Shown here in pieces: positions 49,572 to 57,536 of a stretch of DNA of 64,000 nt. Made by a program: the position numbers and the translations under genes. The notes under the pieces were generated by a model. It did no database searches, was not told where the DNA came from, and saw only the letters and a program-made list of their open reading frames with translations. The stretch is from positions 1 through 64,000 of the forward strand of contig JAQIJD010000002.1 of the NCBI GenBank assembly GCA_036946415.1, in the 5' to 3' direction. How positions within the stretch are numbered: the stretch's first letter is position 1; the number at the start of each line of letters is the position of its first letter. The stretch comes from Sphingomonas_Q fennica_A (GTDB lineage Bacteria > Pseudomonadota > Alphaproteobacteria > Sphingomonadales > Sphingomonadaceae).

Positions 49572-50494
49572 GCCGCCTGAGATGAACCCTCGGGCTTCGC
49601 CGGGCAAGGGCGTGTCGCCCCCTTTCGCTGCACGAGCACCAATGCCGCGCACAGCAGGAGCGCACCGGCATAGTCCAGCGGCTCGAGCCGCTCGCCGTAG
49701 GAGATCCAGCCCGCGGTGGCGGAGGCGATCGGCTGGAGGAGGAGGCTGAGGCCCACCGTCAGCGGCGGCAGCCGGCCGACCGAATAGACCAGCAGGCCCT
49801 GTCCGATCACCTGGCTGCCCAGCGCGAGCAGGATCAGCGCCCCCCACGCCGCCGGCCACACCCGCTCCCCCAGCAGCAGCGCGAAGGCGAGGATCGGCAG
49901 CACCCCCGCGAGCGTCGAAGCGGCGAGCGCCGGCATCGGCCCCAGCCGCCCGCGCACCCGATCCATGATGACGAGATAGACGGTGTAGAGCAGGCCCGCG
50001 AGGATCGCGAGCGCATCGCCCAGCAGGTGGCGCGGCGACAGTTCGTAGGATCGGCCCAGCAGCAGCAGCGTGCCGGCGGCGGCCAGCGCCAGCCCCGCCG
50101 CCTCGGCCCCGCGCGGGCCCCGGCGGGCGACGATGAAGCCGTAGATCGGAAAGGCGAAGGCCGGCACGTTGCCGAACAAGGTTGCGTTGGCGAGCCGCGT
50201 CTGGAGGATGCCGATGTGCCACGCGCCGAGATCGGCGGCGAAGAACAGGCCGGCCGCGACCAGCACCGGCCACAGCGGGCGCCGCGCATCCGCGGGGGCC
50301 GGCCGCGGCCGGGTCGCGGCGGCCAGCGCCAGCAGCAGCGGTAGCGCCAGCGCCAGCCGCCAGAAGCCGGCGGCGACCGGCCCGACCCCGCCCTCTTCGC
50401 TCGACAGGCGGACGAGGAACGGCCCCATCGCCAGCGTCGCATTGGCAAGCAGGATCGCCGGCAGCGCCAGCCGGTCGGCGCGGGGAGCGGGCAT
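49568..50494 (-). CDS. EamA/DMT-family transporter
   Basis: The 308-residue membrane protein has ten predicted helices in two EamA repeats (about 10-145 and 155-295). Features are the N-terminal ILLANATLAMGPFLVRLSSEEG, the FFAADLGAWHIGILQTRLANATLFGN segment and LLLQPIASATAGWISYGERLEPLDY near the end, the usual last-repeat signature. Substrates of such exporters are often amino acids or nucleobases; this one is unknown. ATG 50494 has AAGGA seven bases upstream. It overlaps COQ9 by four bases and diverges from the Old Yellow Enzyme gene. Confidence 0.85.
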   Translation of the reverse strand: MPAPRADRLALPAILLANATLAMGPFLVRLSSEEGGVGPVAAGFWRLALALPLLLALAAATRPRPAPADARRPLWPVLVAAGLFFAADLGAWHIGILQTRLANATLFGNVPAFAFPIYGFIVARRGPRGAEAAGLALAAAGTLLLLGRSYELSPRHLLGDALAILAGLLYTVYLVIMDRVRGRLGPMPALAASTLAGVLPILAFALLLGERVWPAAWGALILLALGSQVIGQGLLVYSVGRLPPLTVGLSLLLQPIASATAGWISYGERLEPLDYAGALLLCAALVLVQRKGATRPCPAKPEGSSQAA

Positions 50495-50601
50495 CGTGGT
50501 CCTTCTTTCCGGGGGCATGGCATTTCTTGGGGAGGGGGCGCCTCGTGAGGTGGCGGGGCGCTCCCTATCTGCCGCGGGCAATCGCAAAAGGACAGTCCCG
50601 C

Positions 50602-51675
50602 ATGCCTTCCCTCTTCGATCCGATCCGCCTCGGCGCGATCGAGGCGCCCAACCGTATCCTGATGGCGCCGCTCACCCGCGGCCGGGCGACGCGCGATCAT
50701 GTGCCGACGCCGATGATGGCCGAATATTATGCGCAGCGCGCCTCGGCGGGCCTGATCATCAGCGAAGCGACCGGGATCAGCCGGCAGGGGCTGGGCTGGC
50801 CCTATGCGCCGGGCCTGTGGAGCGAGGAGCAGGTCGCGGCCTGGGCGCCGGTGACCGCCGCCGTCCACGCCGCGGGCGGGCGGATCGTGGCGCAGCTCTG
50901 GCACATGGGCCGGCAGGTCCATTCCAGCGTGACCGGCGAACAGCCCGTCTCCGCCTCGGCCACCGCCACGGACGGCGAGGCGCATACTTATGACGGCAAG
51001 AAGCCGTTCGAGACGGCGCGGCCGCTCGGCCAGGACGAGATCCCGGCCTTGCTGGCGGACTACGAGAATGCCACCCGCAATGCGCTGGCCGCCGGGTTCG
51101 ACGGCGTGCAGATCCACGCCGCCAACGGCTATCTGATCGACCAATTCCTGCGCGACAACAGCAACTTCCGGCAGGATCGCTACGGCGGCCCGATCGAGAA
51201 CCGGGTGCGGCTGCTGGACGAGGTGACGCGCGCCGTCGTCGGCGTGGCGGGCAGGGAGCGCACCGGCGTCCGCCTGTCGCCGAACGGGGCGACGCAGGGT
51301 GTGGACGACAGCGATCAGGACGCCCTGTTCACCGCAGCCGCAGCCAGGCTCGACGCGATCGGCATCGCCTTCCTCGAGATGCGCGAGCCCGGCCCGGACG
51401 GCACGTTCGGCAAGAGCGACCGCCCGCCCGTGGCGCCGAAAATCCGGCAGGTGTTCAAGGGGCCGCTGATCCTCAATTCCGATTACGATGCGACCAGCGG
51501 ACAGGCGGCGCTGGATTCGGGCGTGGCCGATGCGATCGCCTTCGGCCGCACCTTCCTTGCCAATCCCGATCTGCCACGGCGCTTCGCCGAAGGCCTGCCG
51601 CTCAATCCGGACGATCAGAAGACGTGGTATTCGCAAGGGCCGGAGGGCTATATCGACTATCCCGCAGCGGCCTGA
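50602..51675 (+). CDS. nemA: Alkene reductase, Old Yellow Enzyme family
   Basis: The 357-residue FMN enzyme is of the NemA/OYE class. It starts LFDPIRLGAIEAPNRILMAPLTRGRA, has AQLWHMGRQVHSSV with its FMN/ligand residues, FDGVQIHAANGYLIDQFLRD with the H-x-x-N pair, and RYGGPIENRVRLLDE. These enzymes reduce activated C=C bonds and nitro groups with NAD(P)H and often serve in detoxification of electrophiles. AAAAGGA precedes ATG 50602. The gene is followed by the clearest terminator of the window. Confidence 0.92.
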   Translation: MPSLFDPIRLGAIEAPNRILMAPLTRGRATRDHVPTPMMAEYYAQRASAGLIISEATGISRQGLGWPYAPGLWSEEQVAAWAPVTAAVHAAGGRIVAQLWHMGRQVHSSVTGEQPVSASATATDGEAHTYDGKKPFETARPLGQDEIPALLADYENATRNALAAGFDGVQIHAANGYLIDQFLRDNSNFRQDRYGGPIENRVRLLDEVTRAVVGVAGRERTGVRLSPNGATQGVDDSDQDALFTAAAARLDAIGIAFLEMREPGPDGTFGKSDRPPVAPKIRQVFKGPLILNSDYDATSGQAALDSGVADAIAFGRTFLANPDLPRRFAEGLPLNPDDQKTWYSQGPEGYIDYPAAA

Positions 51676-51683
51676 TCCGCCAC

Positions 51684-51720
51684 GGGCGGGGCCGGCCGGC
51701 GGCCCCGCCCTTTACACTTT
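51684..51720 (+). terminator. Intrinsic terminator after the alkene reductase gene
   Basis: GGGCGGGGCC pairs with GGCCCCGCCC around GGCCGGC and is followed by TTTACACTTT. This is the best stem plus T-rich tail in the window, nine bases after the stop codon. Confidence 0.75.
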
Positions 51721-51749
51721 CTTCGGGACTGCGGGTCTAGACCCGCCCC

Positions 51750-52079
51750 ATGAAGGCGATCATCCGACATATGGTCGTACCCGACGACCCGCCCGGATGG
51801 CCCCGGCTTGGCGATCTCGACGCGGCGGTGGTGCGCCTGGAGATCTGCCGTCATCTCCTCACTCCGCTGAGCGAACAGGGCGGGCAGCCGCCGTCGGCGC
51901 TGGTCGCCTTCGACGAGATCGGGCAATTCCTGAACGAGTGGACGGAGGAACGCGTCCACGCCGACGCCGGCCGCTTCTGCGTGGAGACGGTGCGGATGCT
52001 GGCGACGCTGCTCAGCCATCTCGAACGCGGCAATCAGTTGACGGAAGCGGCCAGGCTGGACGGGATCGCGGCCGTCTGA
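51750..52079 (+). CDS. Small hypothetical protein, mostly helical
   Basis: The 109-residue product has no signal peptide and looks like a helical bundle (for example DLDAAVVRLEICRHLLTPL and FCVETVRMLATLLSHLERG). I do not recognise a family. No good ribosome site precedes ATG 51750, and ATG 51771 (MVVPDDPPGW) is an alternative. Codon usage has the GC-rich third positions of its neighbours, supporting a real gene. It converges with yceI. Confidence 0.5.
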   Translation: MKAIIRHMVVPDDPPGWPRLGDLDAAVVRLEICRHLLTPLSEQGGQPPSALVAFDEIGQFLNEWTEERVHADAGRFCVETVRMLATLLSHLERGNQLTEAARLDGIAAV

Positions 52080-52103
52080 TCCCGCCCGGCCGGCACGCGC
52101 CGG

Positions 52104-52718
52104 TCAGCCCGGCTTCTTCTCGAACGCGACGGTGATCTTGAGCGGCACCTCGTCCGAAACCATCGGGATGCCGTAGCTGACGCCGAAATCGCTGCGCTTG
52201 ACGGTCGTCGTCGCATCGAAGCCGATCGTCTCGGCCTTGCTCATCGGGCTGGCGCCGGCACCGTGGAACTTTGCATCCAGCACGACCGGCTTGGTGACGC
52301 CCTTGATCGTCAGATTGCCGCTGATCTTCGCGCTCGTGCCGGATACGGCGACGGCGGTCGACTTGAACGTCGCGGTGGGGAATTTGGCGGCGTCGAAGAA
52401 ATCGGGCGCCTTCAGGTGCGCGTTCAGCCGGTCGCTGGTCGTCACCACGCCCGACAGCGGGATTTCGATCGAGACGGTGGCGGCGGCGGGCCTGGCGGGG
52501 TCCAGCGTCAGCGTGCCGGTGGCGCCGCCGAAGATGCCCCAATAGGTGCTGAAGCCCAGGTGATCGACCGTGAACAGCACCTGCGTGTGGCCACTGTCGA
52601 CCGTGTAGGTGCCGGCCTTGACGCGCGACGCATCCGGCGCACCCGGCGCCGTGGTCGGGGCCTGGGCGATTGCGGGCACTGCGGCGAACAGCGGCAGGGC
52701 GAGAAGAAGGGCGCGCAT
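52104..52718 (-). CDS. YceI-family exported lipid-binding protein
   Basis: The 204-residue product has a signal peptide (1-18, ending AIAQA) and a YceI lipocalin-like barrel. YTVDSGHTQVLFTVDHLGFSTYWG is the classical N-terminal family signature, followed by HLKAPDFFDAAKFPTATFKST, LTIKGVTKPVVLDAKF and GFDATTTVKRSDFGVSYG. YceI proteins bind isoprenoid-like lipids in the periplasm and are induced by base or osmotic stress. Its physiological ligand is not known here. Confidence 0.9.
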   Translation of the reverse strand: MRALLLALPLFAAVPAIAQAPTTAPGAPDASRVKAGTYTVDSGHTQVLFTVDHLGFSTYWGIFGGATGTLTLDPARPAAATVSIEIPLSGVVTTSDRLNAHLKAPDFFDAAKFPTATFKSTAVAVSGTSAKISGNLTIKGVTKPVVLDAKFHGAGASPMSKAETIGFDATTTVKRSDFGVSYGIPMVSDEVPLKITVAFEKKPG

Positions 52719-52902
52719 CGGAAATCTCCCTGTAGGGCGTGACGAACGGCGCGGAGCCTAGCCCCGCCTGATGGCCGGACAAGCCCGAAACGGACGAACG
52801 ACGGCGTCGAGCGGATAGAAAAGCTTTGCCGCGTCGCGCGCTGCCGGCGGCCGCCGGAACAAACCGCTTTGCCGCCGGCGCCGGGCGGGTAAGGCAGGCA
52901 CC

Positions 52903-53682
52903 ATGCACCTCACGCTCGAACTCGTCGCCCTGCTCGCCGCCGTCGCCTTCGTCGCCGGCGCGATCGATGCCCTGGCCGGCGGGGGCGGCCTGCTGACGCT
53001 GCCGACGTTGCTGGCGGTCGGCGTGCCGCCGGTCAGCGCCGTCGCCACCAACAAATTGCAGAGCACCTGCGGCACGGGCAGCGCCGTCTTCGCCTTCTGG
53101 CGCAAGGGGCATATCGACGCGCGCCGCTTCGCCGCGACGGCGGCGGCGGTGTTCGTCGGCGCGGCGCTGGGATCGCTGGCGCTGCAAAAGGTCGATCCCG
53201 CCTTCCTCGCCGGCTTCATGCCGGCGTTGCTGGTGGCGATGGCGATCTATTTCCTCGTCTCGCCGCGGTTCGGCGACGTCGAGCGGCACCAGCGGATCGG
53301 CGGGGCGGCGCTGGCGCTGCTGCTGGCGGCGATCGGCTTCTACGACGGCATCTTCGGGCCGGGCGCCGGTTCCTTCTACACCACGGCGCTGGTGACGATG
53401 GGCGGCCTCGGCCTCGTCCGCGCCATCGCCCATACCAAATTGTTCAATTTCACCAGCAACGTCGCCAGCCTGATCGTGATGGCGCTGGGCGGCAAGGTGC
53501 TTTGGCTGGCGGGCTTCGCGATGGCGGCGGGCAGTGTGCTCGGCGCGCAGGCGGGCGCCCATATCGCGATGCGCTGGGGCGGGCGCGGCGTGCGGCCGCT
53601 GCTGGTCGTGATGTCGCTGGCGCTGACCGCGCGGCTGCTGGCGAACCCCGCCAACCCGTTACGCCTCTGGCTTGGCATCTGA
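52903..53682 (+). CDS. TSUP (TauE/SafE) family membrane transporter
   Basis: The 259-residue protein has seven to eight predicted helices in two repeats. AIDALAGGGGLLTLPTLLAVG at the start and GFYDGIFGPGAGSF in the middle are the paired TSUP motifs. ATNKLQSTCGTG and TKLFNFTSNVASL also match the subfamily. Members export sulfite, sulfoacetate or take up organic anions; the substrate is undetermined. It is transcribed away from yceI and is followed 64 bases later by the START-domain gene. Confidence 0.9.
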   Translation: MHLTLELVALLAAVAFVAGAIDALAGGGGLLTLPTLLAVGVPPVSAVATNKLQSTCGTGSAVFAFWRKGHIDARRFAATAAAVFVGAALGSLALQKVDPAFLAGFMPALLVAMAIYFLVSPRFGDVERHQRIGGAALALLLAAIGFYDGIFGPGAGSFYTTALVTMGGLGLVRAIAHTKLFNFTSNVASLIVMALGGKVLWLAGFAMAAGSVLGAQAGAHIAMRWGGRGVRPLLVVMSLALTARLLANPANPLRLWLGI

Positions 53683-53746
53683 CGGCGGGCGTTTCGCGCG
53701 GACGCACAATGGGTTATCGTCGCGCCATCGGATCGGGGAGGATCGG

Positions 53747-54199
53747 ATGGCATATGCGCTGACAGTCGAGCGGCGGATCGAGGCGCCGGTGGCGCGCGTG
53801 TGGCGGGCCATGACGGAAGATTTCGAGCGGTGGTTCTGCCCCGCCCCGTGGCGGGCGGAAGCGCGCGAGATCGACTGGCGGCCGGGCGGACGCAGCCTCG
53901 TGTTGATGCACGGCCCCGATGGCGAGGAGATGGTCAACGAAGGGATCGTGCTGGATTGTCAGCCCGAACGCCGCTTCGTCTTCACCGATGCCTTTACCGG
54001 AGACTGGCAGCCCGCCGGCCCCTTCATGGTCGGCCTGTTCGAGATCGCGGCGGACGGTGACGCGACGATCTACCGCGCCACCGCCCGCCACTGGACCGCC
54101 GAGGCGATGGAACAGCATCGCGCCATGGGGTTCGAGGCCGGTTGGGGGGCCGCCGCCGATCAGCTGAAGGCGATCGCCGAAGCGGACCCCGCACGATGA
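53747..54199 (+). CDS. SRPBCC/AHSA1 domain protein
   Basis: The 150-residue product is a single START-like domain of the AHSA1 type. It starts LTVERRIEAPVARVWRAMTE, then FERWFCPAPW, the strand region of RPGGRSLVLMHGPDG, and a C-terminal HRAMGFEAGWGAAADQLKAI helix, the usual order. Such proteins bind small hydrophobic ligands, but their roles are mostly unknown. GGGGAGGA precedes ATG 53747. An 18-base perfect palindrome (54236-54253) lies between it and the convergent amidotransferase gene. Confidence 0.85.
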   Translation: MAYALTVERRIEAPVARVWRAMTEDFERWFCPAPWRAEAREIDWRPGGRSLVLMHGPDGEEMVNEGIVLDCQPERRFVFTDAFTGDWQPAGPFMVGLFEIAADGDATIYRATARHWTAEAMEQHRAMGFEAGWGAAADQLKAIAEADPAR

Positions 54200-54235
54200 C
54201 CGCGCCCCGCGCGACGGGCGGGTGCGGCGGCTGAT

Positions 54236-54253
54236 CGCCTGACGCGTCAGGCG
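54236..54253. terminator. Palindrome CGCCTGACGCGTCAGGCG between convergent genes
   Basis: The perfect 18-base palindrome overlaps the stop codon of the amidotransferase gene. It could serve both convergent transcripts, but no U-tract is present. Confidence 0.3.
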
Positions 54254-54942
54254 AGGCCGGCCAGCCACTCCCCGATCATCCGCCGCCCGGCCGCGACCGT
54301 CGCCGGCCCCTGCGCGGCATAAGCGGCGCGGAGCGTCGCGGCATCGGTGCCGGCCGCGGCCATGCTGTCCGCCCCGCCCGCCAGCCATGCCTCGAAGCGC
54401 GGATCCTCGCCCATCTCCGGGTGGCATTGCAGCGCCAGCACCTCGCTGCCGCGCGCATAGGCCTGGATATAATGGGCGGAGGTGGCGAGCACCTCCGTTC
54501 CCTCGGGCCGGTCGAACGTATCGCCATGCCAGTGGAGCACCGGCACGTCGGCGATATGGCGGAGCGGCGAGGCGGCGCCGGCGGCGGTGAGGTCGACGCG
54601 GGCGAAACCCACCTCCGTGACCGGACCGGGATAGACGCGCGCGCCGAGCGCGGCGGCGATCATCTGGCTGCCCAGGCATACGCCCAGCGTCGGCAGCCCG
54701 CGCCGCAACCGCCCGGCGAGGCGCGCCACCTCGCACGCGATCCAGGGGTTTTCGGCCTGCTCGTAGACGCCCATCGGCCCGCCCATCATCACGACGAGAT
54801 CGGGCGACAGGAAATCGGTCTGCGGAAAGCCGGGATCGGTCACGTCGACGCGATCGATCGCGAACCCCGCTTCCTCGATCGGCTGACGGAAGCCTGCGAC
54901 CCCCTCATAGGGCACATGGCGGATGACGAGCGCGCGCTTCAT
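54247..54942 (-). CDS. Class I glutamine amidotransferase-like protein
   Basis: The 231-residue protein is a stand-alone GATase1 domain of the GMP-synthase-like group. The nucleophile is in GVCLGSQMIA, the histidine in ALQCHPEMG, and VMMGGPMGVYEQAENPW is the oxyanion region. The opening VIRHVPYEGVAG is typical of this subfamily. It may hydrolyse glutamine or gamma-glutamyl compounds, such as gamma-glutamyl-putrescine or glutathione conjugates. No synthase partner is adjacent. Confidence 0.85.
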   Translation of the reverse strand: MKRALVIRHVPYEGVAGFRQPIEEAGFAIDRVDVTDPGFPQTDFLSPDLVVMMGGPMGVYEQAENPWIACEVARLAGRLRRGLPTLGVCLGSQMIAAALGARVYPGPVTEVGFARVDLTAAGAASPLRHIADVPVLHWHGDTFDRPEGTEVLATSAHYIQAYARGSEVLALQCHPEMGEDPRFEAWLAGGADSMAAAGTDAATLRAAYAAQGPATVAAGRRMIGEWLAGLA

Positions 54943-55020
54943 GCGCCCAACCTAGGTTTGGGGCGGTTGCGGCCCAAACAAGCGAATCTTGGGGGCGGTC
55001 AAACCGGGCAGGAGGGGTGG

Positions 55021-55149
55021 CTCGCGCAGAGACGCAGAGGCGCAGGGAGGGTGCGGCTGGCTCCGCCGAAGCCGCTTCATATCCAGCTTATCTTCAATGG
55101 CGCGCTGCCGCGTGCGGGACACCTCTGCGCCTCCGCGTCTCTGCGCGAA
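55021..55149. repeat. Inverted repeat with CGCAGAGACGCAGAGGCGCAG arms
   Basis: The arm 55021-55045 and its near reverse complement 55122-55149 (CTCTGCGCCTCCGCGTCTCTGCGCG) differ by one or two bases and flank 75 unique bases. No gene is supported in this 218-base gap. Similar CGCAGAGACGCAGAG units occur widely in bacterial genomes, including sphingomonads. Confidence 0.65.
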
Positions 55150-55160
55150 CGACCTCTTCC

Positions 55161-56564
55161 TCAATCCCCCGTCAGGATGCGATCGACCAATTGCTGCACC
55201 GTGGGCACGAAGCCGTTGGAATAGAAAGGATCCTGCTTGAAGCGATAGGCGGCATGGCCGGCGAAGACGAGGTTCTCGTCCAGCGGTCCGCCATGCGCCA
55301 CGTCCTGCAAGGTCTTCTGGATGCAGAAGCTGCGCGGATCGGCCAGCCGCCCGGTGGAATTGCCCTCCGTATCCGCCCAGGAGGAGAAGCTGCACTGGCT
55401 GAGGCAGCCCATGCAATCCGCCTGATCCTTGCGGATGACCTTCATCTCATCGGGTGTCACGAAGACGAGCGTATTGTCGGGCGTCTTCAGCGCGGCGGTG
55501 AAGCCCAGCCCCACCCATTCGCGCGCGCGCATCAGATCGCCCAGCGTCACCCAGAAGCTCTTGCCCTTCACGCCGACGTCGAGCTGATATTGGTGATCGC
55601 CCGCGGCCTCGCCCGAGAAGGCGATCTGCCGTTCGGAGCGCGCCTCCAGATTGCGCAGGAAGGGATTGCGCACGGCCGACGAATAGAAGCCCGTCGGCGA
55701 GAAGCGGTGGAGCAGGATGTCGCCCTCGTCGAGCAGCATCAATTGCTGCTTCCACGCCTCCGGGATCGGGCTTTCCTGCGTCAGCAGCGGCCGCGTGCCG
55801 AACTGGAAGGCGATCTGGCCGAGCTCCGGATTGTCGATCCAGTCGTTCCAGTCCTTCAGCCGCCACACGCCGCCCGCCATGACGATCGGCACGCTGTCCG
55901 GCACGCCGCCGGCGCGCATCGTCTCGCGCAGCACCTTGACGCGCGGATAGGGATCCTGCGGCTTCAGCGGGTCTTCGGCGTTGGACAGGCCGTTATGGCC
56001 GCCGGCGCGCCACGGATCCTCGTAGACCACCGCCGCCAGCCATTCGGCCGCCTTGGAATAAGCGCGCTTCCACAAAGCGTTGAAGGCGCGGCCGGAGGAG
56101 ACGATCGGCAGATAGTGGACGCCGTAGGAGGCGGCGATCTCGCTCAGCTTGTAGGGCATGCCGGCCCCGCAGGTGACGCCGGCGACGAGGCCGCGCGTCC
56201 GCTCCAGCACGCCGTGCAGCACGCGCTGCGCGCCGCCCATCTCCCACAGCACGTTGATGTTGATCGCACCCTTGCCGCCGGCGATGTCGAACGCGCGGCG
56301 CACCTGCTGCACCGCCCCCTCGATCGCATAGGCGACGAGTTCCTCGTGCCGCTCGCGCCGGGTGAGGGCGCGATAGACCTGGGGGATGATCTTGCCTTCG
56401 GGATCGTAGCTGTCGGCATTGACGGCGGAGACGGTGCCGATGCCGCCGGCCGCGGCCCACGCGCCCGAACTCATGTGGTTCGACACCGCCACACCCTTGC
56501 CGCCCTCGATCAGCGGCCACACTTCGCGGCCGCCATATACGATCGGGCGCACGCCCTTGAACAA
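55161..56564 (-). CDS. Nitronate monooxygenase-like FMN enzyme with C-terminal cysteine cluster
   Basis: The 467-residue TIM-barrel protein is of the 2-nitropropane dioxygenase family (COG2070). FMN-phosphate-binding features are GVAVSNHMSSGAWAAAGGIG near the start, AGVTCGAGMPYKL and VPIVMAGGVWRLKDW. It is much longer than typical nitronate monooxygenases of about 330-380 residues. The added C-terminal part contains DCMGCLSQCSF, a C-x-x-C-x-x-x-C cluster that may bind a metal or Fe-S cluster. The reaction is uncertain and may be different from nitronate oxidation. Confidence 0.8.
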   Translation of the reverse strand: MFKGVRPIVYGGREVWPLIEGGKGVAVSNHMSSGAWAAAGGIGTVSAVNADSYDPEGKIIPQVYRALTRRERHEELVAYAIEGAVQQVRRAFDIAGGKGAININVLWEMGGAQRVLHGVLERTRGLVAGVTCGAGMPYKLSEIAASYGVHYLPIVSSGRAFNALWKRAYSKAAEWLAAVVYEDPWRAGGHNGLSNAEDPLKPQDPYPRVKVLRETMRAGGVPDSVPIVMAGGVWRLKDWNDWIDNPELGQIAFQFGTRPLLTQESPIPEAWKQQLMLLDEGDILLHRFSPTGFYSSAVRNPFLRNLEARSERQIAFSGEAAGDHQYQLDVGVKGKSFWVTLGDLMRAREWVGLGFTAALKTPDNTLVFVTPDEMKVIRKDQADCMGCLSQCSFSSWADTEGNSTGRLADPRSFCIQKTLQDVAHGGPLDENLVFAGHAAYRFKQDPFYSNGFVPTVQQLVDRILTGD

Positions 56565-56627
56565 GTCGATCCTCCTGCCGCAACCAGCGCGGCCGATATA
56601 GGTGAACCGCCAGCGAAAAGCGCGCCC

Positions 56628-57497
56628 TTATTGCAGGCGGGCGAGGAAGCCCGCGATCGCCGCCGCCGCGGGCGGTTCGTCCAGCGTCGGGGCATGGCCG
56701 ATGCGCGGAATCGTGACGGTTTCCAGCCGCGGCAGCCGCGCCGCCATCTCCCGCGCGGTCGCCTCCGCCAATATGTCCGACAGGGCGCCGCGGACGAGCA
56801 GCACCGGCAGATCGCGCAGCGCCTCGGCCAGCGGCCACAAGTCCGCCGCGGTGTCCGCTTCGGGCGCGCGGAAGGGTTCGGCGATGCGGGGATCGTAATC
56901 GAGGACGATGCGGCCCGCGGGCGTCAGCCGGCAGAGGCGCTTGGCCATGCCGATCCAGTCGTCCAGCCCGTAATCGGGGAAGAAGGTGCCATGCGTCTCG
57001 GCGAGCTGGCGGGCGGCGTGCAGCCACGTCGGCCAGCCGCCGGAGCGGCCGACATAGCCGCGGATGCGGGCGATGCCGGCCGGATCGAGCACCGGGCCGA
57101 TGTCGTTCAGCACCACGCCCGCGAGGGCGACGATCCGGCGCGCCGCCAGCAGCATCGCGACGATCCCGCCGAGCGAGGTGCCGACGATCGCGATCCGGCC
57201 GAGGCCGAGCGCCGCCACCAGCCCCTCGACATCCTCGGCATAGGTGAGCGGCACGTAGCGCATCGGATCGCGGGCGTGCGCGCTTTCGCCGCGCCCGCGG
57301 AAATCGAGCGCGATCACCCGCCGCCCCGGCGCCTCGCGCGCGGCGAGACCGGCGGAATCGCGCGCATTGCGGGTCAGGCCGTGCAGGCAGAGCAGGGGCA
57401 ATACGGCGGGATCGCCCGGATAATCCCGATAGAACAGGCTCGTGCCGTCGGGCGCGGTCCAGCGTCCTTCCGTCCAATCGTCAGCGGCCGCGGCCAT
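56628..57497 (-). CDS. Alpha/beta hydrolase
   Basis: The 289-residue enzyme shows the oxyanion loop LCLHGLTRNARD, the nucleophile elbow VGTSLGGIVAM, an acid in LVRGALSDIL and the histidine in RIGHAPTLDEP. The GRGESAHARDP segment is typical of esterase-like and haloalkane-dehalogenase-like members, but no substrate can be named. ATG 57497 begins MAAAADDWTEG. It is divergent from selO, with only 39 bases between the start codons. Confidence 0.85.
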   Translation of the reverse strand: MAAAADDWTEGRWTAPDGTSLFYRDYPGDPAVLPLLCLHGLTRNARDSAGLAAREAPGRRVIALDFRGRGESAHARDPMRYVPLTYAEDVEGLVAALGLGRIAIVGTSLGGIVAMLLAARRIVALAGVVLNDIGPVLDPAGIARIRGYVGRSGGWPTWLHAARQLAETHGTFFPDYGLDDWIGMAKRLCRLTPAGRIVLDYDPRIAEPFRAPEADTAADLWPLAEALRDLPVLLVRGALSDILAEATAREMAARLPRLETVTIPRIGHAPTLDEPPAAAAIAGFLARLQ

Positions 57498-57536
57498 GCC
57501 TGTTCCTCTTTGTGCGTTCGCCCCCATATCGGCCGG

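Noticed and set aside
55017..57536. Open frame upstream of and in frame with SelO
   Set aside because: It runs opposite the nitronate monooxygenase-like and hydrolase genes and has low-complexity composition; SelO starts at 57537.
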